From positions 1-35,719 of the forward strand of contig CANPYC010000021.1 of NCBI GenBank assembly GCA_947587615.1: a stretch of 35,719 nucleotides of DNA, in the 5' to 3' direction. Origin of the DNA: Candidatus Gastranaerophilales bacterium (GTDB lineage: Bacteria; Cyanobacteriota; Vampirovibrionia; Gastranaerophilales; Gastranaerophilaceae). The stretch's first letter is position 1. Each line of letters begins with the position of its first letter. This document shows, in pieces, positions 17,952 to 26,006 of this stretch. The notes below the pieces were generated by a model. It saw nothing but the letters and a program-made list of their open reading frames with translations, ran no database searches and was not told where the DNA came from. Both the position numbers and the translations under genes were made by a program.

Positions 17952-17959
17952 TTAATTAT

Positions 17960-18158
17960 TTAATACCTTGTGCAAAAGTTGTTCAATTTTTTCATAAGTT
18001 TTGCACATGTAAAAATTCAATCATATCAACTCTTTTAACACCTTTTGCACAAATATACACTCTTTATTATAGATTATTACTTTTTTATATAAATATATAT
18101 TTATTTATATAATATAATTTTGTAGTGCAAAGAAATTTAAATTTTCTAAATAGAAATG
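17960..18158. other. Candidate replication origin (oriC) with variant DnaA boxes and A/T-rich unwinding region
   Basis: The comF-dnaN gap carries exact TTTTGCACA boxes at 17969-17977 (minus), 17999-18007 (plus) and 18043-18051 (plus), and a weaker one at 18124-18132. The first two form an inverted pair. From about 18052 to 18122 the sequence is almost pure A/T with runs such as TATATAAATATATATTTA, as expected for a DNA-unwinding element. Placement beside dnaN matches the origin described in Synechococcus, where the box is TTTTCCACA. This box differs by a single base. The assignment is an inference from clustering; gene orientation does not flip here. Confidence 0.65.
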
Positions 18159-18188
18159 TTGTATATGTTTTTCTGTTTATACTATAAT
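18159..18188 (+). promoter_or_regulatory. Promoter of dnaN
   Basis: TTGTAT (18159-18164) and TATAAT (18183-18188) are 18 bases apart, 38 bases upstream of the chosen dnaN start. The promoter directly borders the A/T-rich part of the candidate origin, so dnaN transcription could be sensitive to DnaA binding there. Confidence 0.6.
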
Positions 18189-18226
18189 ACTTGGAGAATA
18201 ACTAACTTAAAGTGGAGAAATTGCCT

Positions 18227-19351
18227 GTGGAAATAGTTTTAAATAAAGAAGATTTCTCAAACGGGATAAAAATTGTAGAAAAGATTACTGCACAAAAAGC
18301 CATTCAACCTATACTTTCAAATATTTTAATTGAAACAATATCAAATGACAGAGTTAAATTTTGTGCGACAGATTTAAACCTTGCAATAAATTACAAAACT
18401 TCTGCTGAAGTTGTTGAAGGTGGCGCAATTACTTTAAGTGCAAAAAAAATATCTGAAATTGTTTCAAAAATATCTTCAACAAATATCAGTCTAAAAGTTG
18501 AATCAGATACGGATAATATCAAAATTAAAGGCGGAAAAACCGTTTTTGATTTAATAGGTTTAAATGCTTCCGAATTTCCGAATGTAATTGACACGCAAGA
18601 CAATGAAGAATACAAAACTATAACCGTAAACAAAAATGAATTTTCAAAATCAATTAAACAGGTAATTTTTGCGGTTTCAACTCAAGAAACGCAAGCTGTT
18701 TTAACAGGTGTTTGTTTTACGGTTGAAAACAATATTTTAGAACTTGCCGCAACTGATGGAAACAGATTAACAAGGGTTCAAAAACAAATTGAAGCACAAG
18801 TTGATGAAGCAATTAATTTCATTGTTCCGGCTAAAACACTTAGCGAAGTTCAAAGAATTTCATCAATTGTTGATGATGAAAACATTACTTTAAAAATTAA
18901 GAAAAATAAAATTTTATTTGAATTTAAAGATTTGGCTTTTCAATCAAGACTGATAGATGGAATTTATCCCAAGTATCAGCAACTTATTCCTTCTGCAAGT
19001 GATAAAAAAATTGTAATTGATAGAGCAGAGTTAATTAACTCAATTGAAAGAGTATCAATTATGGTTAACGAAAGAACAAACGTTGAAAGGTTTAAATTCA
19101 CACAAGGGCAGCTCGAGATAATGGCAGATACTCCGGAAGCAGGTAGTTCTAAAGATTATATTGATGTACAATATGATTTTGACGATATGTTAACGGCATT
19201 TAATTACAAATATGTGTTAGATGGTTTGAAAAATATGGATTCTAAAAATATTGAAATTGAAATTTCCGATGTTTTAGCTGCCTCAATTTTCAAACCGCAG
19301 GAAGATAGCAGTAACTATATTTGTTTAATCATGCCTGTTAAAGTTCAATAG
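18227..19351 (+). CDS. dnaN: DNA polymerase III beta subunit (sliding clamp)
   Basis: This 374-aa protein is the dimeric ring that tethers DNA polymerase III to DNA. It shows the three-domain clamp pattern, with I-L-S-N-I-L-I in domain I, A-T-D-G-N-R-L in domain II, and the C-terminal I-M-P-V clamp motif near the end. The start is GTG 18227, with GGAG at 18214-18217 nine bases upstream, and this start aligns exactly with the E. coli N-terminus. An upstream in-frame GTG at 18212 would add five residues. It is preceded by its own promoter and the candidate origin, and thrB follows eight bases after the stop, suggesting co-transcription. Confidence 0.96.
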   Translation: MEIVLNKEDFSNGIKIVEKITAQKAIQPILSNILIETISNDRVKFCATDLNLAINYKTSAEVVEGGAITLSAKKISEIVSKISSTNISLKVESDTDNIKIKGGKTVFDLIGLNASEFPNVIDTQDNEEYKTITVNKNEFSKSIKQVIFAVSTQETQAVLTGVCFTVENNILELAATDGNRLTRVQKQIEAQVDEAINFIVPAKTLSEVQRISSIVDDENITLKIKKNKILFEFKDLAFQSRLIDGIYPKYQQLIPSASDKKIVIDRAELINSIERVSIMVNERTNVERFKFTQGQLEIMADTPEAGSSKDYIDVQYDFDDMLTAFNYKYVLDGLKNMDSKNIEIEISDVLAASIFKPQEDSSNYICLIMPVKVQ

Positions 19352-19359
19352 GTAATATT

Positions 19360-20295
19360 ATGAAAGTAAGTGTTAAAACTCCCGCTACAATTGCTAATTT
19401 AGGTTCAGGCTTCGACTCGTTCGGTTTAGCTTTACCTTTATATAATATTGTTTCTGTTGAAGAAACAGTACTACCGGGGTCAGGAATTGAGATTAATATA
19501 ATCAATGAAAAAAATAACGAAAACTCAAGCCTTGTAAATGTTCCAACAGATAAAAACAATATTGTTTATAAAGCAATTGAGCTATTATATAATTTTATCG
19601 GACAAGTTCCAAATGAATTAAAAATTACAATTAAAACCGAAATCCCAATTTCAAGAGGTCTTGGTTCATCCGCTTCCGTTATTGTAGGTGGTTTAATTGC
19701 AGCAAATGAGCTTTTGGGGCATCCTGCCGATAAAAAGGTTTTAATGTCTATTGCGACAGAGATTGAAGGTCATCCCGATAATATAACCCCTGCTTTTGTA
19801 GGTGGAATGACTTTTTCAAGCTGGGAAGAAGACGGCTCTGTTATATATAGAAAACTTCCTTGGAATGATGATTGGAAATTAATGGTTTGTATTCCTGATT
19901 ATGAACTTAATACAGATATTTCACGTTCCGTATTACCTAAAGAAGTTCCAATGAAAGACGCTATCTATAACTTAAAAAGAACGGCAATGTTTGTTGATGC
20001 TCTTTATACAAAAGATGAAGAACTTTTAAAACTTGCTCTTAAAGATAAACTTCATCAACCTTACAGAGAAAAACTTGTCCCCGGACTTGTTGATATAACT
20101 AACAATTTAAAACATACAAACGGCGTTATAGGAACGGTTTTATGCGGGGCAGGGCCTTCAATATTAATTATTTATAACGGTATCGGTGTTTCTGAAATTA
20201 AAGAAATTGTAAGTAATACATGGAATTATTTTAATGTTAAAACAAACTTTTTAAATCTTCCGATTGAAAAAGAAGGCGCTATTAAGATTTTTTAA
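19360..20295 (+). CDS. thrB: Homoserine kinase
   Basis: This 311-aa GHMP-family kinase phosphorylates L-homoserine with ATP, the step before threonine synthase. The N-terminus has the family P-A-T-I-A-N-L-G-S-G-F-D motif, and the ATP-binding motif is G-L-G-S-S-A-S at 100-106. The later E-G-H-P-D-N and C-G-A-G-P-S motifs are both present. The length matches bacterial ThrB (about 300-310). It lies eight bases after dnaN with no promoter between, so clamp and threonine biosynthesis genes share a transcript, most likely by chance of operon layout. Confidence 0.95.
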   Translation: MKVSVKTPATIANLGSGFDSFGLALPLYNIVSVEETVLPGSGIEINIINEKNNENSSLVNVPTDKNNIVYKAIELLYNFIGQVPNELKITIKTEIPISRGLGSSASVIVGGLIAANELLGHPADKKVLMSIATEIEGHPDNITPAFVGGMTFSSWEEDGSVIYRKLPWNDDWKLMVCIPDYELNTDISRSVLPKEVPMKDAIYNLKRTAMFVDALYTKDEELLKLALKDKLHQPYREKLVPGLVDITNNLKHTNGVIGTVLCGAGPSILIIYNGIGVSEIKEIVSNTWNYFNVKTNFLNLPIEKEGAIKIF

Positions 20296-20373
20296 AAAAT
20301 AGAATTAGATTAAGGATTTTATAAAAGAGTGCCAGAGTATAAAAAGAAGAAAATAAAAGGCTGTTGAATAAAA

Positions 20374-22275
20374 ATGTTTAAATTTGATTGCATAGTAGTC
20401 GGGGCAGGTCATGCGGGTATAGAAGCTTCAATTTCAGCTGCAAGGCTTGGTGCTAAGACACTTTTAACAACTCTAAATATTGATAATATCGGTTTAATGC
20501 CCTGTAATCCTGCGGTTGGCGGGCCTGCAAAATCTAATCTTGTTAGAGAAATTGACGCACTGGGCGGTGTTATGGCAGAGCTTGCAGATAGTACCTATAT
20601 GCAGCTAAAAACGCTTAATTCTTCAAAAGGTCCTGCTGTTCGAGCTTTAAGAGCGCAATCAGATAAAAGAGAATATAAAAACCTTGCCCGTCATTATATT
20701 GAGCAGGAAGAAAATATTACTCTGAAACAAACGCAAATTGTTGATTTAATTGTTAAAGATAATGCGGTTATTGGGGTTGTTGATGAATTAGGAGTAGAAT
20801 ACCATGCGCCTTGTGTAATTTTAACAACAGGTACTTGTTTAGAAGGTAGAATTTATATCGGTTTAAAATCATACCCTTCCGGAAGATTAGGAGAAAGAAG
20901 CGCTATTGGTTTATCGGACGCTTTAAGAAAGCTTAATTTAAATGTTAGAAAGCTTAAAACAGGTACACCCGCAAGGGTTGACGGAAGAACAATAGACTAT
21001 TCTAAGCTTGAGTTGCACCCGGGTGATACAGTTGTTGATAACATGCCTCGCTTTTTCAGCTTTAAACCCAATAGACCCATAAGAGAACAATACCCTTGTT
21101 ATCTGACAAAGACAAATGAGAAAACTCATCAAATAATTAAAGATAATCTCCAATTTTCACCGCTTTATAGAGGCTTAATAACAGGTGTAGGCCCGAGATA
21201 TTGCCCAAGTATTGAAGATAAAGTCGTAAGATTTGCGCATAACCCTTCGCACCATATTTTTATTGAACCTGAAGGAAAAGACACTTATGAAGTATATATT
21301 CAGGGTTTTTCAACAAGCCTGCCTATTGAAGCACAATTTCAGATGATACATTCACTCCCCGGGTTAGAAAATGTTTCTGTTATAAAACCTGCTTATGCTG
21401 TTGAATATGATAGTGTATGTGCGCTTGAATCAGATTATGGGTTAATGACAAAAAAAATAAAAGGTTTATTTTTAGCGGGGCAAATTAACGGAACATCAGG
21501 CTATGAAGAAGCTGCAGCTCAAGGACTTGTTGCAGGAATTAATGCAATTAACTATCTTCAAAACAGGGATTATATTAAGCTTAATCGTGCTAATTCATAT
21601 ATAGGTACACTTATTGATGATTTAATAACTAAAGATATTGATGAACCTTATAGAATGCTTACTTCAAGAAGTGAATACAGGCTTATTTTAAGGCAGGATA
21701 ATGCGGATTTAAGGCTAATGGAGCTTGGATACAGCGCAGGGCTTGTTAGGGAAAGCGATATTCAAAGAAAAAGGTTTAAAGAAGAATGTATAAAAGAGCA
21801 ATTTGAGCGCTTAAAGGAATTTAAAATAAGTGCTAATTCAAAAAATCGTGAAATATTGGAAAAATACCATGAAAGCTTAGAGCTTGGAAGTTCTGCTCTT
21901 AATCTTTTAAAGCGCCCTAATGTTGATTATAAAATTTTAAAAGAGTTAGGTTATAAATCAAATATTGAAACGTCAGACACGTATTTAATTCGTGATATTG
22001 AAGAACAAGTTGAAGTTTTAATTAAGTATGAAGGCTATATTAAGCGCCAGCAGGAGCAAATAGATAATCAAACAAAAACGGATAATATTAAAATCCCTGA
22101 TAGTATTAATTATGATGAAATTAAACAGCTCTCGACAGAGTCAAAAGACAAGTTGAAAAAAATTCGCCCTAAAACTATCGGACAGGCTTTAAGAATAGGC
22201 GGGGTTAAACCTGCTGATGTGTCGGTTTTGATGGTTTTAATTGAACAGCATAGATTGCATAATTTAAATAAATAA
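20374..22275 (+). CDS. mnmG: tRNA uridine-5-carboxymethylaminomethyl modification enzyme MnmG (GidA)
   Basis: This 633-aa FAD protein works with MnmE to install carboxymethylaminomethyl on the wobble uridine of certain tRNAs. The dinucleotide-binding G-A-G-H-A-G is at 10-15, followed by P-C-N-P-A-V-G-G, T-G-T-C-L-E-G, and the C-terminal domain with R-P-x-x-I-G-Q-A-x-R-I-x-G-V-x-P. The length matches E. coli (629). The Shine-Dalgarno site is weak. The 78-base gap after thrB shows no terminator. No mnmE is present. mnmG near the origin is a common arrangement in bacteria. Confidence 0.97.
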   Translation: MFKFDCIVVGAGHAGIEASISAARLGAKTLLTTLNIDNIGLMPCNPAVGGPAKSNLVREIDALGGVMAELADSTYMQLKTLNSSKGPAVRALRAQSDKREYKNLARHYIEQEENITLKQTQIVDLIVKDNAVIGVVDELGVEYHAPCVILTTGTCLEGRIYIGLKSYPSGRLGERSAIGLSDALRKLNLNVRKLKTGTPARVDGRTIDYSKLELHPGDTVVDNMPRFFSFKPNRPIREQYPCYLTKTNEKTHQIIKDNLQFSPLYRGLITGVGPRYCPSIEDKVVRFAHNPSHHIFIEPEGKDTYEVYIQGFSTSLPIEAQFQMIHSLPGLENVSVIKPAYAVEYDSVCALESDYGLMTKKIKGLFLAGQINGTSGYEEAAAQGLVAGINAINYLQNRDYIKLNRANSYIGTLIDDLITKDIDEPYRMLTSRSEYRLILRQDNADLRLMELGYSAGLVRESDIQRKRFKEECIKEQFERLKEFKISANSKNREILEKYHESLELGSSALNLLKRPNVDYKILKELGYKSNIETSDTYLIRDIEEQVEVLIKYEGYIKRQQEQIDNQTKTDNIKIPDSINYDEIKQLSTESKDKLKKIRPKTIGQALRIGGVKPADVSVLMVLIEQHRLHNLNK

Positions 22276-22320
22276 TAAGAGTTTATTTAACTCATGGTAA
22301 TTTTGCTGAATGTATGCTTG

Positions 22321-22432
22321 TTTTAAGTGTAATGGTAGACTAAAGTCTACCCTACAGTGGGGAATTATAATTGTAGTTTTAAGTGTAATGGTAGACTAAA
22401 GTCTACCCTACGATGGAGAATTATAATTGTAA
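22321..22432. repeat. 56-bp tandem duplication carrying the palindromic repeat
   Basis: Bases 22321-22376 and 22377-22432 are near-identical 56-bp units, each beginning TTTTAAGTGTAATGG and ending in AATTATAATTGTA. They differ at only a few positions (for example CAGTGGGG versus CGATGGAG after the palindrome). This is a local direct duplication of one repeat with its flank. Confidence 0.85.
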
Positions 22433-22767
22433 GGTAGACTTTAGTCTGCCATCTTTGAAACTATAGTGGAAGCTATAATTGTAGGGTAGACTTTAGTCTA
22501 CCATCCTAAAACCTGACTTGCGGGCTTTTGATTTTTAACTTAGAGTATGGTGACTTTAGTTATAAATGGCAGGCTGAAGTCTACCCTGCGGTTCTAGCTA
22601 AAATCCGCTGTAATGACAGTAGGAGTAGATGTTCCAAGCTCAAAGATTACCCTGAGCATATTTACTCTTGGTAGTCTTTTTAAATTTATTAAATTTCCCC
22701 TTTGTAATCAAAGCAAAAACTTTATTACATTCTTCAAACACTCACCATAAAATTTATAAATTTCAAT

Positions 22768-22802
22768 TTTGTTATTTTCCAAAAAATTTGGGAATTAACA
22801 AA
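22768..22802. promoter_or_regulatory. 35-bp imperfect palindrome upstream of the 163-aa gene
   Basis: Perfect outer arms TTTGTTA (22768-22774) and TAACAAA (22796-22802) enclose a second pairing of TTCCAAA with TTTGGGA. It ends 28 bases before the start codon and just before the Shine-Dalgarno site. No T-run follows on the plus strand, so it is more likely an operator or a 5' leader hairpin than a terminator. Confidence 0.45.
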
Positions 22803-22830
22803 ATATAAACCGAAGGAAGTAGGCGAGGCT

Positions 22831-23322
22831 ATGTCAATCAACGCAATTACAAGTGTTTCTATATATGAGTATTATTATACCATTAATGAAAATAGTAAAA
22901 AGAAACAAGAATCCATACTTGCCGATGAAATGAAAAAATATGGCTTAACACCTACTGATAATGAATCGTTAAATTTAGCTATGTTAAACCGTGCTAAGCG
23001 TTCTGAAAATCAAGATAATATTTCATCAAGTCAAGAAGTTCCAAAGTCACAAAGACCTTGGGCAGATTTAATGTACCAATTAGGCATAAACTTTAACGAC
23101 AACCCTAGGGATGATATACAAGATATAAAGGATGAATTAGAAAAATTAACCCGAGGAATTGACGATGATGAGTTAAATAAAGAAATTGACGATCTTGAAA
23201 AATATGTCGAAAATCTTTATTTGAATTTTGAACAAAGTTATTCGACAAATATTGATTCAAGCACTGTTTTAAGTGCTCAATTAAATAGTCTTTCAATTAT
23301 AAATAAGGCTAATTTATATTAA
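22831..23322 (+). CDS. 163-aa orphan protein, probably helical
   Basis: I cannot assign a family to this 163-aa protein. The N-terminus (S-I-N-A-I-T-S-V-S-I-Y-E-Y-Y-Y) is followed by a Lys/Glu-rich helix, a polar linker with repeated Ser and Gln (about residues 50-75), and a C-terminal acidic coiled-coil-like part (about 90-140) rich in Asp, Glu and Leu. There is no signal peptide or membrane segment. The Shine-Dalgarno AAGGAAG at 22813-22819 supports the ATG. A palindrome lies directly upstream, and its 3' end overlaps the convergent radical SAM gene by 14 bases. It is probably lineage-specific. Confidence 0.7.
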   Translation: MSINAITSVSIYEYYYTINENSKKKQESILADEMKKYGLTPTDNESLNLAMLNRAKRSENQDNISSSQEVPKSQRPWADLMYQLGINFNDNPRDDIQDIKDELEKLTRGIDDDELNKEIDDLEKYVENLYLNFEQSYSTNIDSSTVLSAQLNSLSIINKANLY

Positions 23323-24886
23323 CTGTCTTTTTATATTCTAAAGCACGAGCTTGCCTTTGTGCTAAAGCCCCATTTTCCATGCAATCCCATTTCAGAGTTT
23401 TGATGTTATTTAAAGGATTTTTGGAAGCTTCTTCAAAGTCTTTCAAAAGTCCTTTTTTATTGTATGCTCTCCAAACTTGTTTAAATGCGCCTAAGTTAGC
23501 GCCTTTTTGTTCGGTTTCAACTAAAAAATCAAATAAAGAATCGTCATATCTTGATAAAATACTTTGAACCATATCCCATTCAATGCTTGATGGGCGCATT
23601 GTTATACCAAGTTTATGCAGGTTTTTTTTAAGGTAGTTCATCCTATTTTCAAGCGTTTTTTTATCAAACCTTTCATACCTCTCAAACGGTGTTTGCGCTT
23701 TTGGAATAAATGTTGAAGTTGATATAACTATCTCAAAACCTCCGCCGTTTTTCTTTATTTGAGACTTTATTTTTTTACATAATTCAACTAATTGCTCGAT
23801 ATCTTCCTGTGTTTCTGTCGGAAGTCCAATCATGGTATAAATTTTAAGACTTTTTAAACCGTTTTTTTGAGCAATGTTAATAGTGTTCAATAGCTGCGCT
23901 TCATTCAAGTCTTTTTTAATTAAATCTCTAAGTCTTTGACTGCCTGCTTCAAGCGCTATTGTAGCACTTTGAGCGTGACATTTTACCAGAGTTTTAATTA
24001 AATTTTCGTTTGTTAAATCAGCCCTAAGAGAAGAAATTGATAGTTCAATATCTGTGCTATCTGCTTTTTTTGAAATATAATTAATAATATCGTCAAATTT
24101 TGGATGTCCCGCCACATAAGCCCCTAAAAGGGCAATTTTATTTGTATATTGAAGCCCTAAATCAATTGCTTCAATAATTTTATCATAAGGCGCAAAGCGT
24201 GTCGGTAAATTTAGCCAGCTTGCAATACAAAAATTGCACATTTTAGGGCAGCCTCTTGAAACCTCCACTATAAAAGTATTGCTAAAATAGCTTTTAGGGG
24301 ATAGTATCGGCGTATAAACCGCTTCATTATTCAGATTGTCTCTTGTTAGGATAATTTTTTCTTTTTTATAAGCAGGTACATAAATTCCTTCTAAGTTTGA
24401 TAATTCTTTTAATTTTTCGCTTCTTGACAGTCCGTTTAATAACTTATTGTTTTTTAAAACCTCAAAAGCATTATCTAAAGCGCATTTTTCACCGATTGAA
24501 ATAAAATCAAAAAATTCTTCAAAAGGAAAGGGATTTGAAGCTAAAACAGGTCCGCCCGCAAAAATTAAAGGGTCATCCTCGCTTCTTAGAGAAGCTTTTA
24601 GAGGAATTTCATATTTATTTAAAATTTTTATAACATTAAAAATATCAAATTCAAAACTAATTGAAAAACCGATACAATCAGCGTTTTTTGGAGGATAAGG
24701 AGTTGAAGCGGAGTCTGAATAAAGCCTTAGAATATTAATATCCGATTTTAAATCAAATTCCTTAAAAATATTCAAATATCCTAATGACGAGAGCGCAAAG
24801 CTTTCGCAAGCGGGATATGCCAAATACATATTAAGCTTTATATCTTCTTTTTTTGGTCTTTTATATAAAAATATTTCTTGCTGCAT
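23309..24886 (-). CDS. Radical SAM protein of unknown substrate
   Basis: This 525-aa protein has the radical S-adenosylmethionine signature C-x-x-x-C-x-x-C (C213, C217, C220, in S-R-G-C-P-K-M-C-N-F-C) that binds a 4Fe-4S cluster and cleaves SAM. Residues 1-200 look like the Rossmann-type N-terminal domain found in B12-binding-type radical SAM proteins. The cobalamin-ligating D-x-H-x-x-G is not evident, so cobalamin use is uncertain. The layout resembles uncharacterised radical SAM proteins related to the YgiQ/TIGR03960 group, and the substrate is unknown. It follows the AI-2E-type gene on the same strand with a one-base gap, so the two form an operon. Confidence 0.88.
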   Translation of the reverse strand: MQQEIFLYKRPKKEDIKLNMYLAYPACESFALSSLGYLNIFKEFDLKSDINILRLYSDSASTPYPPKNADCIGFSISFEFDIFNVIKILNKYEIPLKASLRSEDDPLIFAGGPVLASNPFPFEEFFDFISIGEKCALDNAFEVLKNNKLLNGLSRSEKLKELSNLEGIYVPAYKKEKIILTRDNLNNEAVYTPILSPKSYFSNTFIVEVSRGCPKMCNFCIASWLNLPTRFAPYDKIIEAIDLGLQYTNKIALLGAYVAGHPKFDDIINYISKKADSTDIELSISSLRADLTNENLIKTLVKCHAQSATIALEAGSQRLRDLIKKDLNEAQLLNTINIAQKNGLKSLKIYTMIGLPTETQEDIEQLVELCKKIKSQIKKNGGGFEIVISTSTFIPKAQTPFERYERFDKKTLENRMNYLKKNLHKLGITMRPSSIEWDMVQSILSRYDDSLFDFLVETEQKGANLGAFKQVWRAYNKKGLLKDFEEASKNPLNNIKTLKWDCMENGALAQRQARALEYKKTVNIN

Positions 24887-24887
24887 A

Positions 24888-25910
24888 TTATTGCTTGTTA
24901 TTTATTCGATTTAAGTACAGTTCATCAACCAAAACGCAAATAGCGCTTGCAATTGCAGGGGATAGAATTACTCCCCAAAAACCCAAAAATCTTGCACTTA
25001 TTAAAAGGGCAACAATTATCATTAAAGGGTGCATATTTAAAAGTTTTCCAAAAACAATTGGTCTTAAAAGCTGATTTTGCGCCCATTGAGCAACCATATA
25101 AACTAAAAAAGTTAAAATTACAAATAAAAATCCGTCAGGAATACTTGTAATTAAGCCTAAACCAATTGCAATTGCAGGACCGACAACGGGAATAATATCA
25201 AACAAGCCTGTTATAAAACCCAATAAAAACGCATGGGAATTATGTAAAAATAAAAGTCCTATTGTTGTAAGTGCACCTACAAAAGCCATTGCGATACCTT
25301 GCGCAAAAACATAATTACCTACTTTTTCAGATATATTTTCCAATATTGATAAAGCTTTTTGTTTTGATTGCGGAGGGAAAAATTCAATAAATTTATCTTT
25401 CAACCTTTTTTCATCATAAGAAAGATAAAACACCATAATTGCAATGGCTAGGGTTGTTGTTAAAAAATTTGTTATCCATTTACCAAAAACGATTGAATTT
25501 TCAATAATACTGTGTGCGCCTTGAGCAAGCGGTTCTTTTAGAGATTCAAAAGTAATAAAAGAAGATACTTCTCTGTTAAATATTTTAAAATTTAAAATTT
25601 TATCGATACTATCAATTAAATTTGGAAAATTGTTTGCAAGATTAACTGCTTCTCTAACGCTTATTGTAATCAAAGGAACGATAATTAAAAAACTTGCAAG
25701 AATTAAAGCAAAAAGAATAAGCGTAACCGCCCAAACCCTCGGGATTTTTTGCTCCATTTTATTTATAATCGGATTAATTGCGCAGGTTATAACAAAAGAA
25801 GCAAAAAGCATCAGTAAAATATCAAGAGAGAAAATTGAAAGAGTAATAATACTAATGATAATTAAAAAAGTTATTATGCTTCTTAGGGTTATTATTCTTT
25901 GATTTTCCAT
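24888..25910 (-). CDS. AI-2E/PerM-family membrane protein
   Basis: This 340-aa integral membrane protein has about seven or eight hydrophobic segments: two near the N-terminus (about 10-45), one near 60-85, one near 150-170, and a cluster from 205 to 330. The family hallmark is the region N-Q-L-L-R-P-I-V-F-G-K near residue 280, followed by a P-L segment. Family members include TqsA and PerM/YdiK and have been linked to autoinducer-2 export or to ion and proton antiport; the substrate cannot be predicted. An AAAGGA site precedes the ATG. It is first in a two-gene minus-strand operon with the radical SAM gene and is transcribed divergently from lysA. Confidence 0.88.
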   Translation of the reverse strand: MENQRIITLRSIITFLIIISIITLSIFSLDILLMLFASFVITCAINPIINKMEQKIPRVWAVTLILFALILASFLIIVPLITISVREAVNLANNFPNLIDSIDKILNFKIFNREVSSFITFESLKEPLAQGAHSIIENSIVFGKWITNFLTTTLAIAIMVFYLSYDEKRLKDKFIEFFPPQSKQKALSILENISEKVGNYVFAQGIAMAFVGALTTIGLLFLHNSHAFLLGFITGLFDIIPVVGPAIAIGLGLITSIPDGFLFVILTFLVYMVAQWAQNQLLRPIVFGKLLNMHPLMIIVALLISARFLGFWGVILSPAIASAICVLVDELYLNRINNKQ

Positions 25911-25947
25911 TTTTAAATCCTTTAAATTTAAAAGTTAATAATATTTA

Positions 25948-25956
25948 TGTTATAAT
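25948..25956 (+). promoter_or_regulatory. Extended -10 promoter upstream of lysA
   Basis: A TGTTATAAT extended -10 element (TATAAT at 25951-25956) lies 51 bases before the lysA ATG in the 96-base divergent gap. No good -35 is seen, as is usual for extended -10 promoters. Confidence 0.5.
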
Positions 25957-26006
25957 CAATTTTGAAAATTATCAAGCCCGACTATATAAAAAGGTAGACT
26001 AATAAA

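Larger units (their letters stand above)
22276..22830. repeat. Intergenic cluster of five palindromic GGTAGACT repeats
   Basis: This gap after mnmG contains forward copies at 22334-22355 and 22390-22411 and reverse copies at 22433-22450 and 22481-22502. A degenerate forward-type copy lies at 22568-22589. The core GGTAGACTAAAGTCTACC is a perfect inverted repeat (8-bp arms around AA), with a CCTAC tail. Copies two and three face each other across about 20 bases containing AATTATAATTGTA, the geometry of a REPIN. The remaining part (about 22590-22765) shows no gene or motif that I can name. Confidence 0.85.

Noticed and set aside
18212-18226. Upstream GTG as the dnaN start
   Set aside because: The Shine-Dalgarno-like GGAG at 18214-18217 would lie inside the gene, and the start at 18227 aligns exactly with known clamp N-termini.
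22279-22293. Terminator after mnmG
   Set aside because: GAGTT-TATTT-AACTC is only a five-base-pair stem and no T-run follows.
23379-25902. Several plus-strand open frames of 62-90 codons opposite the radical SAM and AI-2E-type genes
   Set aside because: All lie antisense inside convincing genes and show no start signals or recognisable domains.
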